NCBI GenBank assembly: GCA_031555175.1
Contig: JAVBUP010000006.1
Coordinates: 39,747-103,746 of the forward strand
Direction: 5' to 3'
Origin: JAVBUP01 sp031555175
GTDB lineage: Bacteria > Bacillota_I > Bacilli_A > Erysipelotrichales > Coprobacillaceae
Length of the DNA stretch: 64,000 nt
Numbering within the stretch: the first letter of the stretch is position 1; each line of letters begins with the position of its first letter. A model generated the notes under the pieces. That model had not been told where the DNA came from. It did not search any database and worked only from the letters and a program-made list of their open reading frames with translations. Shown in pieces: positions 28,382-36,305 of this stretch. A program made the translations under genes and the position numbers.

Positions 28382-28816
28382 TTAATCTAACTCTTCTATT
28401 CGTTCAAGTAGTTTTTCAACAATCATTTCTAACTTCAATAATTCTTGTTCATCTAGACATGAATAAACATCCGCAGTTGTCATATTCCAAGCAACTGCAC
28501 AACTCTTTCGTGCCTCATCACCTTTTTCAGTTAAATAAACACGAGTAATCCTTGCATCAGTATCATCTGCTTTACGTTCAATCAATCCTGCTTTTTCCAT
28601 ACGTTTCAATCGAACGGTCATAGTTCCTGGTTGAATGTGCAATTTAGCAGCAAGTTTATTCTGTGGAATACCAGGCTTATCATTAATAATGAATAGCACT
28701 GGAGGCAAATCAGTATGAGCATTAAGCCTTTCCATACGATGACTCATCATCACAAAATACTTTTTATTTAATCTCATCAACATTTGATGGGCTTGATTAT
28801 ATTTTGATGTTTCCAT
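28382..28816 (-). CDS. MarR-family transcriptional regulator of the ABC exporter operon
   Basis: A 144-residue winged-helix dimeric repressor. The DNA-binding helix region is KPGIPQNKLAAKLHIQPGTMTVRLKRMEKAGLIER, followed by the wing DDTDARITRVYLTEKG, both typical of MarR. The start at 28816 gives a 6-base spacing from AGGAGG; upstream in-frame codons are ignored. It is the first gene of the exporter operon and a 14-bp imperfect palindrome lies between its promoter and start codon, so autorepression relieved by an exported compound is likely. Confidence 0.9.
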   Translation of the reverse strand: METSKYNQAHQMLMRLNKKYFVMMSHRMERLNAHTDLPPVLFIINDKPGIPQNKLAAKLHIQPGTMTVRLKRMEKAGLIERKADDTDARITRVYLTEKGDEARKSCAVAWNMTTADVYSCLDEQELLKLEMIVEKLLERIEELD

Positions 28817-28832
28817 ATCCATCCTCCTATTA

Positions 28833-28882
28833 GTTAGACGTATAACCATCGCCTATTATACACTCTAAAAAATAAAAGTCAA
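28833..28882 (-). promoter_or_regulatory. marR-ABC operon promoter and candidate operator
   Basis: Minus-strand -35 TTGACT (28877-28882), 16-bp spacer, -10 TATAAT (28855-28860). Downstream the imperfect palindrome GTTAGACGTATAAC (28833-28846) sits before the ribosome-binding site. Confidence 0.75.
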
Positions 28883-29195
28883 CACAATATGTTATGCATC
28901 TATAAAAACATAATTCACAGTATTTTCTAATTAAAAACAAAATAACTCTTGAGAGCCATTTTAACTAAACTAATTATTTAGTAGTTAAGTAATTATTGCC
29001 CTTGCAGTAACCATAGTTCTAAAATCGCGTGTCTTAAGAAATGCTAAATGATTGCGCGATAAAGCAAATTTATACTCACTTATCATAAGAACTTTATTAT
29101 TATCAGAAAATTGCTATTATTACAAATCTAACATAACAGTGATTATTATAATCCATATTCTTTTACCACTTAAAAATTTTTAATTAAACTACATA

Positions 29196-29226
29196 TATAT
29201 AAAAGGGTTCAATTTGTGAACCCTTA
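29196..29226 (-). terminator. Terminator after the sortase gene
   Basis: Perfect stem AAGGGTTCA/TGAACCCTT with a 5-nt loop and TTATATA tract on the minus strand. The remaining ~300 bases between it and the marR promoter hold no gene I can support. Confidence 0.85.
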
Positions 29227-29236
29227 AAATCTCTAA

Positions 29237-29878
29237 TTATTTTTCAACTGCTACAACTACACTTCGTTTAGTTGGCTGATCTTTAATACATGTGAACAAA
29301 GTAACCATTCGTTTGCCATCAGTATTCTGCTTTAAGATACTTGTATCAGTTTCATCAACAACATAATTTTTAGTTACAGTATAAGTTACAACATTCCCAT
29401 CTGTTCCAGTGATTTGTAGAGTAGAACCGATTTTAGCATTTGATATTTTTCCAAAAAACATAAATCCATCTTTAGTGCGATGACCAGCTAAAACTAAATT
29501 ACCTGGTTTATTTACTTCTCCAGCAAATTGCACACAAGTGATGTACATAGCTTCACCATCAGTTTCGCTCAAAATCGGTAATGCTAATCCAACTGAGGAA
29601 ATTCGAATTTTTCCAACTACAGTTTTCCCACCAATTTTAATATTTGTAGGGTTAAGATTAGTAGGATCATCTAATTTACTCGTTGAAGTTTCATCAACTT
29701 CTTCGCCAAACTCATCATTATCTGGTACATCAGCTAGATTGTCTTCAAATTCCTCAAGAACACTTTCTAATTCCTTTTTAGACTGTTGATTTTTTATAGC
29801 TCTGTTTATTATTTCAAATGACAATACAGCAATCATTATCAATAAAAAATACTCTATGATTTTAAGTTTCTTTTTCAA
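29237..29878 (-). CDS. Sortase family transpeptidase
   Basis: A 213-residue membrane-anchored enzyme. One N-terminal helix (residues ~8-26) is followed by an acidic linker (EEFEDNLADVPDNDEF) and the sortase beta barrel. Catalytic residues are visible: His in NLVLAGHRT, Cys in VTLFTCI and Arg in TKRSVVVAVE. The TLFTC and LAGHR forms fit class A/D-like housekeeping or sporulation sortases. No LPXTG-type substrate gene is present in the window, so the target is unknown. The gene is monocistronic with its own terminator. Confidence 0.9.
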   Translation of the reverse strand: MKKKLKIIEYFLLIMIAVLSFEIINRAIKNQQSKKELESVLEEFEDNLADVPDNDEFGEEVDETSTSKLDDPTNLNPTNIKIGGKTVVGKIRISSVGLALPILSETDGEAMYITCVQFAGEVNKPGNLVLAGHRTKDGFMFFGKISNAKIGSTLQITGTDGNVVTYTVTKNYVVDETDTSILKQNTDGKRMVTLFTCIKDQPTKRSVVVAVEK

Positions 29879-29914
29879 AATACCACCTCCTAAGAATTAT
29901 ACTACAACTTTTAA

Positions 29915-32557
29915 CTATAACCAACTATTATACTTCTTTATGTAAATTATTTTCGCTATTTGACATGCAATACAATAGCCAACTACTAAAATAACCAACC
30001 ATGGCACAAAACTAAATGGCATTGGTGTCAATGACAAGAAGTCAGCAAAATGACTGAATCCAATACCTAGTACTACTAGACTGACTAAGGCAGTTGAAAT
30101 ATATAATGGTGTCGAAGCATTGCTTTGGATAAATGGCATCTTAGCTGATCTAATCATATGTATAACTGCTATTTGAGATAGTGTCCCAAATATAAACCAT
30201 CCGCAATGGAAAATCATGGCATCATCTATGCTATTAGCCTTCATAATCCACCACAAAACAATGAAGCATAACATATCAAATAATGTACTAATTGGACCCA
30301 TAAAGAACATAAACATCTTTATTGAATCTGTCTCCCATTTTCTAGGAACCGTAATGTATTCACTATCTAGTGAATCAAACGGGATTCCCATTTGTGCGAA
30401 ATCATTTAATAAATTTTGCGTTAATATTTGAATAGGAAGCATTGGCAAAAACGGCAAGAAAATACTAGCTATAATTACCGAAATCATGTTACCGAAATTC
30501 CCGCTTGTAGCCATTTTGATATATTTAGAAATATTACCAAATGTTTTTCTTCCTTCTATTACACCTTCCTCTAAAACCATTAGATCCTTTTTTAATAAAA
30601 TTATATGGGCAGTTTCTTTAGCAATATCAACTGCTGTATCAACAGATATTCCAACATCTGCTTGATGAAGTGGTAGAGCATCATTAATCCCATCTCCCAT
30701 ATAGCCCACTGTATGTCCATTGGCTTGTAACATTTTTACGACTCTTTCCTTTTGAACTGGTGATAATTTTGCAAATAAACTGCTTTCCTCTACTGCTTTT
30801 GATAACTCTTGGTCTGTCATATTAGCTACATCACTGCCACTAATACATATGCTAGTATCTACAGAAACTTTGCTGCATACTTTTTTTGCGACCCCTTCAC
30901 TATCACCAGTTAAAACTATAACCCTTACCCCATTAGCAGTTAATGCCTCAATCGCATTCTTTGCACTTTCTTTGGGTGGATCTAAAAACCCTATAAAACC
31001 AACTAGAACTAATTCATTTTCATCATCTACATTAAATGTTCTTGTATCAAATTGTTCGTTTTTCTTTGCAACTGCAATCATACGTAAACCATCATTATTA
31101 TGCTTTTCATAAACTTTCATTGCTTTTTCTCTAGCAGATGATGTAAACTCAGTAATCTTTCCCTCAATTTCAACATATTTACATAATGAAACAATCTCTT
31201 CAACTGCGCCTTTAGTAATTAATCTAATATTACCAGTTGTGTCTTTTAATACAACGCTCATACGGCGTCGACTAAAATCAAATGGTATTTCATCAATACA
31301 CACATACTCAGATAATATACTATCAATGCCATTGCTGTTTGCACGATTAATGATTGCTAAGTCAATGAGATTCTTTAATCCAGTTTGATAGAAACTATTT
31401 AAGTAACCATATTTAAGTACTCTTTCATCATCTACTCCATTTACATTCAGATATCTTTCCAAAACTATTTTATCTTCAGTAAGCGTTCCAGTTTTATCAG
31501 TACAAAGTACATCCATCTCACCAAATGTTTGAATCGCACCTAATGACTTAACAATTACTTTATGCTTTGACATACTTATTGCCCCTCTAGCCAATGTACT
31601 TGTCATAATAACTGGGAGCATTTCAGGAGTTAACCCAACAGAAATAGTTATTGCAAACAGTAAAGCTCCAATCCAATCATTTTTTGTGATACCATTGATT
31701 ATAAAAATGACTGGTAACATGATTAGCATTAATCTAATTAATAATTTACTTACAGAATCTACACCACGCTCAAAACTATTTTTAGCTCGTTCATTGCTAA
31801 TTGATGTAGCCATAGAACCAATATATGTATCATTACCAGTCGCTATAACAACAGCCATTGCACTACCACTAACAATATTTGAACCCATAAATCCAATATT
31901 AGCAGCATCAGTAATTGCACTAGACTTAATTTTATTATCACTAAATTTTTCTACTGGATTAGATTCTCCAGTTAATGACGCTTGTGCAACAAAGGTATCT
32001 TTAGTGCTTGTGAAATACACATCTGCAGGTATCATATCACCAGCAGATAATTTAACAACATCACCAACCACTAGCTCATCTATAGATATTTCTTTTGGAA
32101 CATTATTTCTAATCACATCTGCTTTATTTATTATCATTTTAGATAACTCGCTTGCTGCATTATTAGAGCGTTCCCCTTGGAAAAAAGCTATTCCACTTGA
32201 TATGCTTATTAGTAAAAACATAATAATTACAGTTGCCCAATCAGCACTAATTTCAAAAAATATATCTGTTAAGATTGTTATAATAATAATTGCAAACAGC
32301 ACAATATTAAACGGATTAATAACTGCCTCTTTCAAACGTGTAAATGCCGTCGATGAAGTTCCAGAAGTTATAATATTTAATCCATATTCTTCTTGCCTTT
32401 CATCCACTTGCCTATCTGTTAATCCTAATACACTAGAATTAATTCTTACAAATAATTCTTCTTTAGCAAGTGAAGATAACTCAAATAATCTCTTTTCTGT
32501 ATTTACCTTATTTCTAGCTTTTAGCATCTTATTATTTCTATTACTTAAAAATTTCAT
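29915..32557 (-). CDS. mgtA: Magnesium-importing P-type ATPase (MgtA/MgtB type)
   Basis: An 880-residue P-type (P3B) ATPase importing magnesium. The phosphorylation site is CTDKTGTLTED, the actuator motif SLTGES, and the hinge VGYMGDGINDALPLHQADVGISVD. Membrane helices lie at ~90-135, 270-330 and 680-870; the transport helix has LTPEMLPVI, as in MgtA. The start at 32557 follows AAGGAGGAA. The long leader has a small ORF, a terminator and a hairpin that covers the edge of the ribosome-binding site, suggesting leader-peptide or Mg-responsive attenuation. Confidence 0.95.
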   Translation of the reverse strand: MKFLSNRNNKMLKARNKVNTEKRLFELSSLAKEELFVRINSSVLGLTDRQVDERQEEYGLNIITSGTSSTAFTRLKEAVINPFNIVLFAIIIITILTDIFFEISADWATVIIMFLLISISSGIAFFQGERSNNAASELSKMIINKADVIRNNVPKEISIDELVVGDVVKLSAGDMIPADVYFTSTKDTFVAQASLTGESNPVEKFSDNKIKSSAITDAANIGFMGSNIVSGSAMAVVIATGNDTYIGSMATSISNERAKNSFERGVDSVSKLLIRLMLIMLPVIFIINGITKNDWIGALLFAITISVGLTPEMLPVIMTSTLARGAISMSKHKVIVKSLGAIQTFGEMDVLCTDKTGTLTEDKIVLERYLNVNGVDDERVLKYGYLNSFYQTGLKNLIDLAIINRANSNGIDSILSEYVCIDEIPFDFSRRRMSVVLKDTTGNIRLITKGAVEEIVSLCKYVEIEGKITEFTSSAREKAMKVYEKHNNDGLRMIAVAKKNEQFDTRTFNVDDENELVLVGFIGFLDPPKESAKNAIEALTANGVRVIVLTGDSEGVAKKVCSKVSVDTSICISGSDVANMTDQELSKAVEESSLFAKLSPVQKERVVKMLQANGHTVGYMGDGINDALPLHQADVGISVDTAVDIAKETAHIILLKKDLMVLEEGVIEGRKTFGNISKYIKMATSGNFGNMISVIIASIFLPFLPMLPIQILTQNLLNDFAQMGIPFDSLDSEYITVPRKWETDSIKMFMFFMGPISTLFDMLCFIVLWWIMKANSIDDAMIFHCGWFIFGTLSQIAVIHMIRSAKMPFIQSNASTPLYISTALVSLVVLGIGFSHFADFLSLTPMPFSFVPWLVILVVGYCIACQIAKIIYIKKYNSWL

Positions 32558-32568
32558 TGATATTCCTC

Positions 32569-32591
32569 CTTTAATTGTTTATCAATTAAAG
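32569..32591 (-). promoter_or_regulatory. Hairpin overlapping the mgtA ribosome-binding site
   Basis: A perfect 9-bp stem CTTTAATTG/CAATTAAAG with a 5-nt loop. Its 3' arm runs into AAGGAGGAA, so folding could hinder ribosome access. Confidence 0.65.
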
Positions 32592-32596
32592 AATAC

Positions 32597-32621
32597 AAAA
32601 AAAAATCGCTTTCGACGATTT
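32597..32621 (-). terminator. Attenuator-like terminator in the mgtA leader
   Basis: Stem AAATCG/CGATTT with loop TCGAAAG and a run of T on the minus strand, between the small leader ORF and mgtA. No other gene ends here, so it acts as an attenuator rather than a gene-end terminator. Confidence 0.75.
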
Positions 32622-32646
32622 GAACTTTTTTATGGTATGTAAAAAT

Positions 32647-32739
32647 TTACACAATGAAAAATAAGCAGTCAAAACCGTGCTGTGAATTTGTATTATTTAA
32701 TTGAACTATCTGTTTATAACTATCCGACTGCTCACCCAT
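32647..32739 (-). CDS. 30-residue leader peptide ORF upstream of mgtA
   Basis: The ATG at 32737-32739 follows GAGAGAGGTGATT, a good ribosome-binding site at normal spacing. The product starts MGEQSDSYKQIVQLNN and ends DCLFFIV, with TAA as stop. It is too short for standard gene calling. It lies 26 bases before the attenuator-like terminator in the mgtA leader, the position of regulatory leader peptides such as Salmonella MgtL, though without the proline run of MgtL. I do not recognise the peptide. It is translated only if the leader is transcribed in this form. Confidence 0.6.
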   Translation of the reverse strand: MGEQSDSYKQIVQLNNTNSQHGFDCLFFIV

Positions 32740-32805
32740 TGTAATCACCTCTCTCACTTATATTTTACGCCATTTAAAATAAAAGACAATCTTTTTCATA
32801 TCAAA

Positions 32806-32831
32806 TAAAAATAGGCATTCGCCTATTTATG
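32806..32831 (-). terminator. Terminator after the ABC/FtsX pair
   Basis: AAATAGGC/GCCTATTT stem with loop GAAT and TTATTTG tail on the minus strand. Confidence 0.85.
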
Positions 32832-32833
32832 TA

Positions 32834-33610
32834 TTAGTTTTCTTCGTTTTCAAACATCATTTGAGATTCTTTTGCAGTTACATCAATAATGTTATAATAG
32901 AAGTCTTTTCTTGAACGATCTCCTCTTTCAATAATCGTTTCAATTTCTCCATCCTTTAAGAATAATAATTTTTTAGAGTAACTAGCAATCATAGGATCAT
33001 GAGTTACCATTAAAATCGTAATTCCTTCTTTTTCATTTAATTCCTTAAAGATTCTTAATAACTCATGTGAGTTCTTAGAGTCTAAGTTACCTGTAGGTTC
33101 ATCAGCTACAATTAGTTTTGGCTTTCCAACTAACGCTCTTGCTGAAGCAATACGTTGACGTTGTCCTCCTGAACATTCTACTGGGAACTTATCCAATAAA
33201 TCAGAGATTTCTAATTTTTTAGCTATTTCCATTACTCTAGCATCAATATCCGCTGGTTTGTTCTTAGCTAATGTTAATGGAATCGCAATGTTTTCTTTCA
33301 CAGTTAAAGCATCAATAAGATTAAACTCTTGGAAAATAAACCCTAAATTATCATGTCTAAATAACCCTAATTCTGCTTCATGCATAGCTCTGACATTAGT
33401 ACCATTGATTTGAACTTGTCCTTTTGTTGGCATATCAACTGTAGATAATACATATAAACATGTACTTTTCCCAGATCCTGAAGGACCCATGATACAAACA
33501 TAGTCTCCTTCAACAATATCCAAGTTAATTCCTTTTAATGCTGTAACAGCTGTTTTTCCTTCTCCATAAATCTTTACAACTTCTTGTGCTGACACGATTG
33601 CTTTACTCAT
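32834..33610 (-). CDS. ABC transporter ATP-binding protein (MacB/LolD-like)
   Basis: A 258-residue ATPase. Walker A is GPSGSGKST, the Q-loop LGFIFQEFNLIDALTVKENI, the signature ECSGGQRQRIASARAL, Walker B LIVADEPTGNLDS and the H-loop MVTHDP. These are the hallmarks of the MacB/LolD/FtsE-like group that works with FtsX-type permeases. The start is the ATG at 33610, overlapping the permease stop and 8 bases after AAGGTGG. With the upstream permease it probably handles lipoprotein, peptide or antibiotic stress. No sensor kinase is adjacent, unlike BceAB systems. Confidence 0.9.
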   Translation of the reverse strand: MSKAIVSAQEVVKIYGEGKTAVTALKGINLDIVEGDYVCIMGPSGSGKSTCLYVLSTVDMPTKGQVQINGTNVRAMHEAELGLFRHDNLGFIFQEFNLIDALTVKENIAIPLTLAKNKPADIDARVMEIAKKLEISDLLDKFPVECSGGQRQRIASARALVGKPKLIVADEPTGNLDSKNSHELLRIFKELNEKEGITILMVTHDPMIASYSKKLLFLKDGEIETIIERGDRSRKDFYYNIIDVTAKESQMMFENEEN

Positions 33611-34886
33611 CACCAAATCCACCTTTCAAGTTATTCATTACATATACGCGATATGTGATATAAGATACAAAGCCACCTAGCACATATATCGCTACAAATA
33701 TTCCACCAATAAATGTTGCTAGAGACTTATCTATAGATCCATCCATTACATTTGGAATCAAAATCGCTATAACGTATGGAAGCGACGTTCCAATGATTAT
33801 GAAATAGAACATTACCATTTCTCTGCTTAACATTTTTAATACTGCTTTTCTACTAAATCCTAACAACTGTAACTGTCTAAAGTTTTTAAAACGCTTCATA
33901 GCCTCTACTAAGACTTTATATACTATACAAATCGCCAATAATATAGTTATTACTATATAACTAGCCATTACTGTAAACGCCATATGCTTATTCTCTAATG
34001 AAGAGCAAATAACCATAATCAATCCAACAGAACATAAGCAAATCAATAATGATAGTAGTTCACTTGAACGAACTGCATAATGAATATTTCCAGCAGTCAT
34101 TAAGTTAACCCCATTTGAATGGAAGAATTTCTTCTTTATCACAATAATTACTTTGGGAAGGAAATATTTTATCATTCCAAAAGCCCCAATACAGATACCA
34201 ACCATTGATAATATACCAACAGTCATTTTTAAATCATCTCTATCTACAAAGCAAAACCATATCAATGGCGCAATGTAAGTTACGAAATAAAATGTTGGCG
34301 GTATTTTCATAGTTCTATTGTCTGGTTTATACACTTGATCATTTAATTGTATTAACTCACGTATTTCTTTTCTAAATGCATAGCTTGTATTCAAGAATGC
34401 AAGATAAACAAGTTGAATTACTAAGAACACAGCAGCTACTACAAAAGCTAATGAATTCAAAGTATAAATACTTGCAGTATAGCCATGATAAATATTGCTA
34501 AAATGATTTAACGCAAATGCCATACCAACACCAAAACCAAATCCAACTGGTAGTGATAACATAATAACAATTAGGTTTTGAATGAACAGCATAGAACCTA
34601 AACGATATACTGTTACTCCTCCCAATCCTAGGACAGCAATTTCTTTTGCTCTACTTTCTAGAAAGAATGAATTGGCATAGAATGTAACCATCGTAGCCAT
34701 CAAAATTACTACTAAAACAAATACCATACCTATTGGTTCTCCCGATGGAGTTAGATATTCTTTATTATAAACTAAATTCAACAGCGCAACTATAACTCCT
34801 GTTGAGAAAGCAAATGTGATTCCATAAAACACACTTTTCTTCCAGTTAGCAAAGAGCATTTTGATTGCAAATAATATTGTTTTCAT
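33603..34886 (-). CDS. FtsX-like ABC transporter permease
   Basis: A 427-residue membrane protein with about 10 helices. The frame extends upstream, but the ATG at 34886 is chosen because CAGGAGG precedes it and the product begins MKTILFAIKMLFANWKKS, the usual FtsX-permease opening. An FtsX/MacB-type block (ANSFFLESRAKEIAVLGLGG) is followed by helices and a second repeat near the C-terminus (FKNFRQLQLLGFSRKAVLKM). It lacks the ~200-residue external domain of BceB. It is transcribed from a near-consensus promoter and translationally coupled to its ATPase. Confidence 0.87.
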   Translation of the reverse strand: MKTILFAIKMLFANWKKSVFYGITFAFSTGVIVALLNLVYNKEYLTPSGEPIGMVFVLVVILMATMVTFYANSFFLESRAKEIAVLGLGGVTVYRLGSMLFIQNLIVIMLSLPVGFGFGVGMAFALNHFSNIYHGYTASIYTLNSLAFVVAAVFLVIQLVYLAFLNTSYAFRKEIRELIQLNDQVYKPDNRTMKIPPTFYFVTYIAPLIWFCFVDRDDLKMTVGILSMVGICIGAFGMIKYFLPKVIIVIKKKFFHSNGVNLMTAGNIHYAVRSSELLSLLICLCSVGLIMVICSSLENKHMAFTVMASYIVITILLAICIVYKVLVEAMKRFKNFRQLQLLGFSRKAVLKMLSREMVMFYFIIIGTSLPYVIAILIPNVMDGSIDKSLATFIGGIFVAIYVLGGFVSYITYRVYVMNNLKGGFGDE

Positions 34887-34910
34887 TTTCAACCTCCTGA
34901 CAACAGTACT

Positions 34911-34939
34911 ATTGTAACCGATTACGAAGCGTATGTCAA
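34911..34939 (-). promoter_or_regulatory. Near-consensus sigma-A promoter of the FtsX/ATPase operon
   Basis: -35 TTGACA (34934-34939), 17-bp spacer, -10 TACAAT (34911-34916) on the minus strand. The spacer holds an imperfect palindrome GTAACCGATTAC (34914-34925). The -10 sequence TATTGTAACC has an exact inverted copy GGTTACAATA about 100 bp upstream, so a repressor site is possible. Confidence 0.75.
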
Positions 34940-35090
34940 AAACTATAAAATATTTTCTTTTTTTAAAAATAATTTCATATTTTGAAAATAACTTTATTTT
35001 AAACACATTGTACTGGTTACAATAACACTTTATCTTATTTTGAAATAAAATCAATAAACGTAACTTGAACTACTTTATTTAGTCGTAAAA

Positions 35091-35124
35091 AACATAGGTA
35101 TGGGCATAATTTTCCATACCTATT
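35091..35124 (-). terminator. Terminator after yqfD
   Basis: AATAGGTATGG/CCATACCTAT stem with T-run on the minus strand, overlapping the yqfD stop. Confidence 0.85.
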
Positions 35125-36052
35125 TGCATGCAATATTTTGCAACAAAGTATAATGTGTTTTCATTGAATACCCATTTCCTGAGATATCAAATGAAATTAA
35201 TACTTCCTTATCAATAGAGTCATAGTCTGATAGTTTCTTCTGAATCTCTAATCTTGTTAATCTTTGCAGCTCAGCAAAACTAGTAGCTTCATCTAAGTTG
35301 TCAACATGTGCAGTAATAACATACCATGTATTGGCCATTACTCTTCCATCAACTGGCAATATTTTTAACTCTTGCCTAGTATCAACTATATTGTTTGATA
35401 CAAGTATTTGACCTGCAGTTACATAATTATTTGGTTTTACAATAATATTACCACTACGAACTATAAATTGCTTCACCACACCATCTCGACAGGCATATAA
35501 ATTCTGATATTGAGTCTGTTGCATCTCTTCACTGTATTTTTTAGTATATTGAATCCGATATATGTTTCCATAACGGTAAGTATTAATCCAGTCTATACTT
35601 CCTTTTAGTTCATGGCGTAAATCTGAGTTTATTATTTCTAATTCATCTTGAGACTTTATCAAATCATATTTGGAAATATCATAATATATAAGTAGCGAGG
35701 CAATTTGCTTATTAATGTTATCATAACTTCCAATTATTTCTACTCTCCAAACAAATGTAGATAATAAATAGTAAGTGACTATAAATGATACCATGCCAAC
35801 TAATGTTACTTTATTTGTTAGAATACGCCTAAAATAATTTAGAATACCAATTGTTTTAATGTATTCTATATCAAAATCTAAAGATGCGACTTTATTTCTT
35901 TTAAATGTTATCGCATAAAATTCATATCTATATTGTTCTATTTTTTTGAGTTCATATACTTTTATTCCTTTACTACTTAATTCATGTAAAAAAGGTAATA
36001 TATCAAAACAGTATATGTTGTATACATCATATCCGATTCTTGGCTTACTCAC
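35120..36052 (-). CDS. yqfD: Sporulation protein YqfD
   Basis: A 310-residue member of the YqfD sporulation family, active in the mother cell during engulfment in Bacillus. The N-terminal cytoplasmic domain (residues 1-85) is followed by one membrane segment (TLVGMVSFIVTYYLLSTFVW) and a POTRA-like outer domain (EIIGSYDNINKQIASLLIYY). The C-terminal region contains the conserved ACRDGVVKQFIVRSGN...VTAGQILV stretch. It is shorter than Bacillus YqfD (~400). It overlaps yqfC by 8 bases, the conserved pairing. In Bacillus this pair is under sigma-E; no promoter was called here. Confidence 0.88.
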   Translation of the reverse strand: MSKPRIGYDVYNIYCFDILPFLHELSSKGIKVYELKKIEQYRYEFYAITFKRNKVASLDFDIEYIKTIGILNYFRRILTNKVTLVGMVSFIVTYYLLSTFVWRVEIIGSYDNINKQIASLLIYYDISKYDLIKSQDELEIINSDLRHELKGSIDWINTYRYGNIYRIQYTKKYSEEMQQTQYQNLYACRDGVVKQFIVRSGNIIVKPNNYVTAGQILVSNNIVDTRQELKILPVDGRVMANTWYVITAHVDNLDEATSFAELQRLTRLEIQKKLSDYDSIDKEVLISFDISGNGYSMKTHYTLLQNIACK

Positions 36053-36248
36053 GGAAATCTTTTAACTCAACTTTCTTAATATTACCTTTAAAAATTACTT
36101 CTTCTTTAGAATAATACGATACTTCAAAACTGTTACCTTCAATATAGATATTATACTTAGAACACTTTACAATAATGAAATTATTGGATACATTCATTAA
36201 ATAATCATACTTAGAGATTTTTGCTATTTGATCATGAATAACAATCAT
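36045..36248 (-). CDS. yqfC: Sporulation protein YqfC (YabP/YqfC family)
   Basis: A 67-residue beta-rich protein of the YabP/YqfC family. The core NNFIIVKCSKYNIYIEGNSF followed by SYYSKEEVIFKGNIKKVEL matches the family's alternating strands. It is a little shorter than YqfC of Bacillus (~93). Overlap with yqfD and the sporulation partner gene support the call. In Bacillus, yqfCD are needed for normal sporulation, and the precise molecular role is not settled. Confidence 0.8.
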   Translation of the reverse strand: MIVIHDQIAKISKYDYLMNVSNNFIIVKCSKYNIYIEGNSFEVSYYSKEEVIFKGNIKKVELKDFRE

Positions 36249-36269
36249 TTATACCACCTCATCTATGTA

Positions 36270-36303
36270 TATGAAAAAAAGTATTTTATCATACGATAAA
36301 ATA
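36270..36303 (-). terminator. Terminator after the polysaccharide deacetylase gene
   Basis: Stem AGTATTTTATC/GATAAAATACC with loop GTAT and a long T-run on the minus strand. Confidence 0.88.
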
Positions 36304-36305
36304 CC

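Noticed and set aside
28985..29086. 33-codon minus-strand frame (starts MISEYKFALS) between marR and the sortase gene
   Set aside because: The composition looks protein-like, but there is no ribosome-binding site and no recognisable family, so it may be a decayed gene end or chance.
31686..32642. 318-codon plus-strand frame antisense to mgtA
   Set aside because: It is a long antisense shadow of a well-conserved gene; the translation shows low complexity (Ser/Ile/Leu) and no family features.
32560..32760. M-box (magnesium riboswitch) upstream of mgtA
   Set aside because: The conserved M-box core strings I know were not found and the region fits a leader-ORF design; a covariance search would be decisive.
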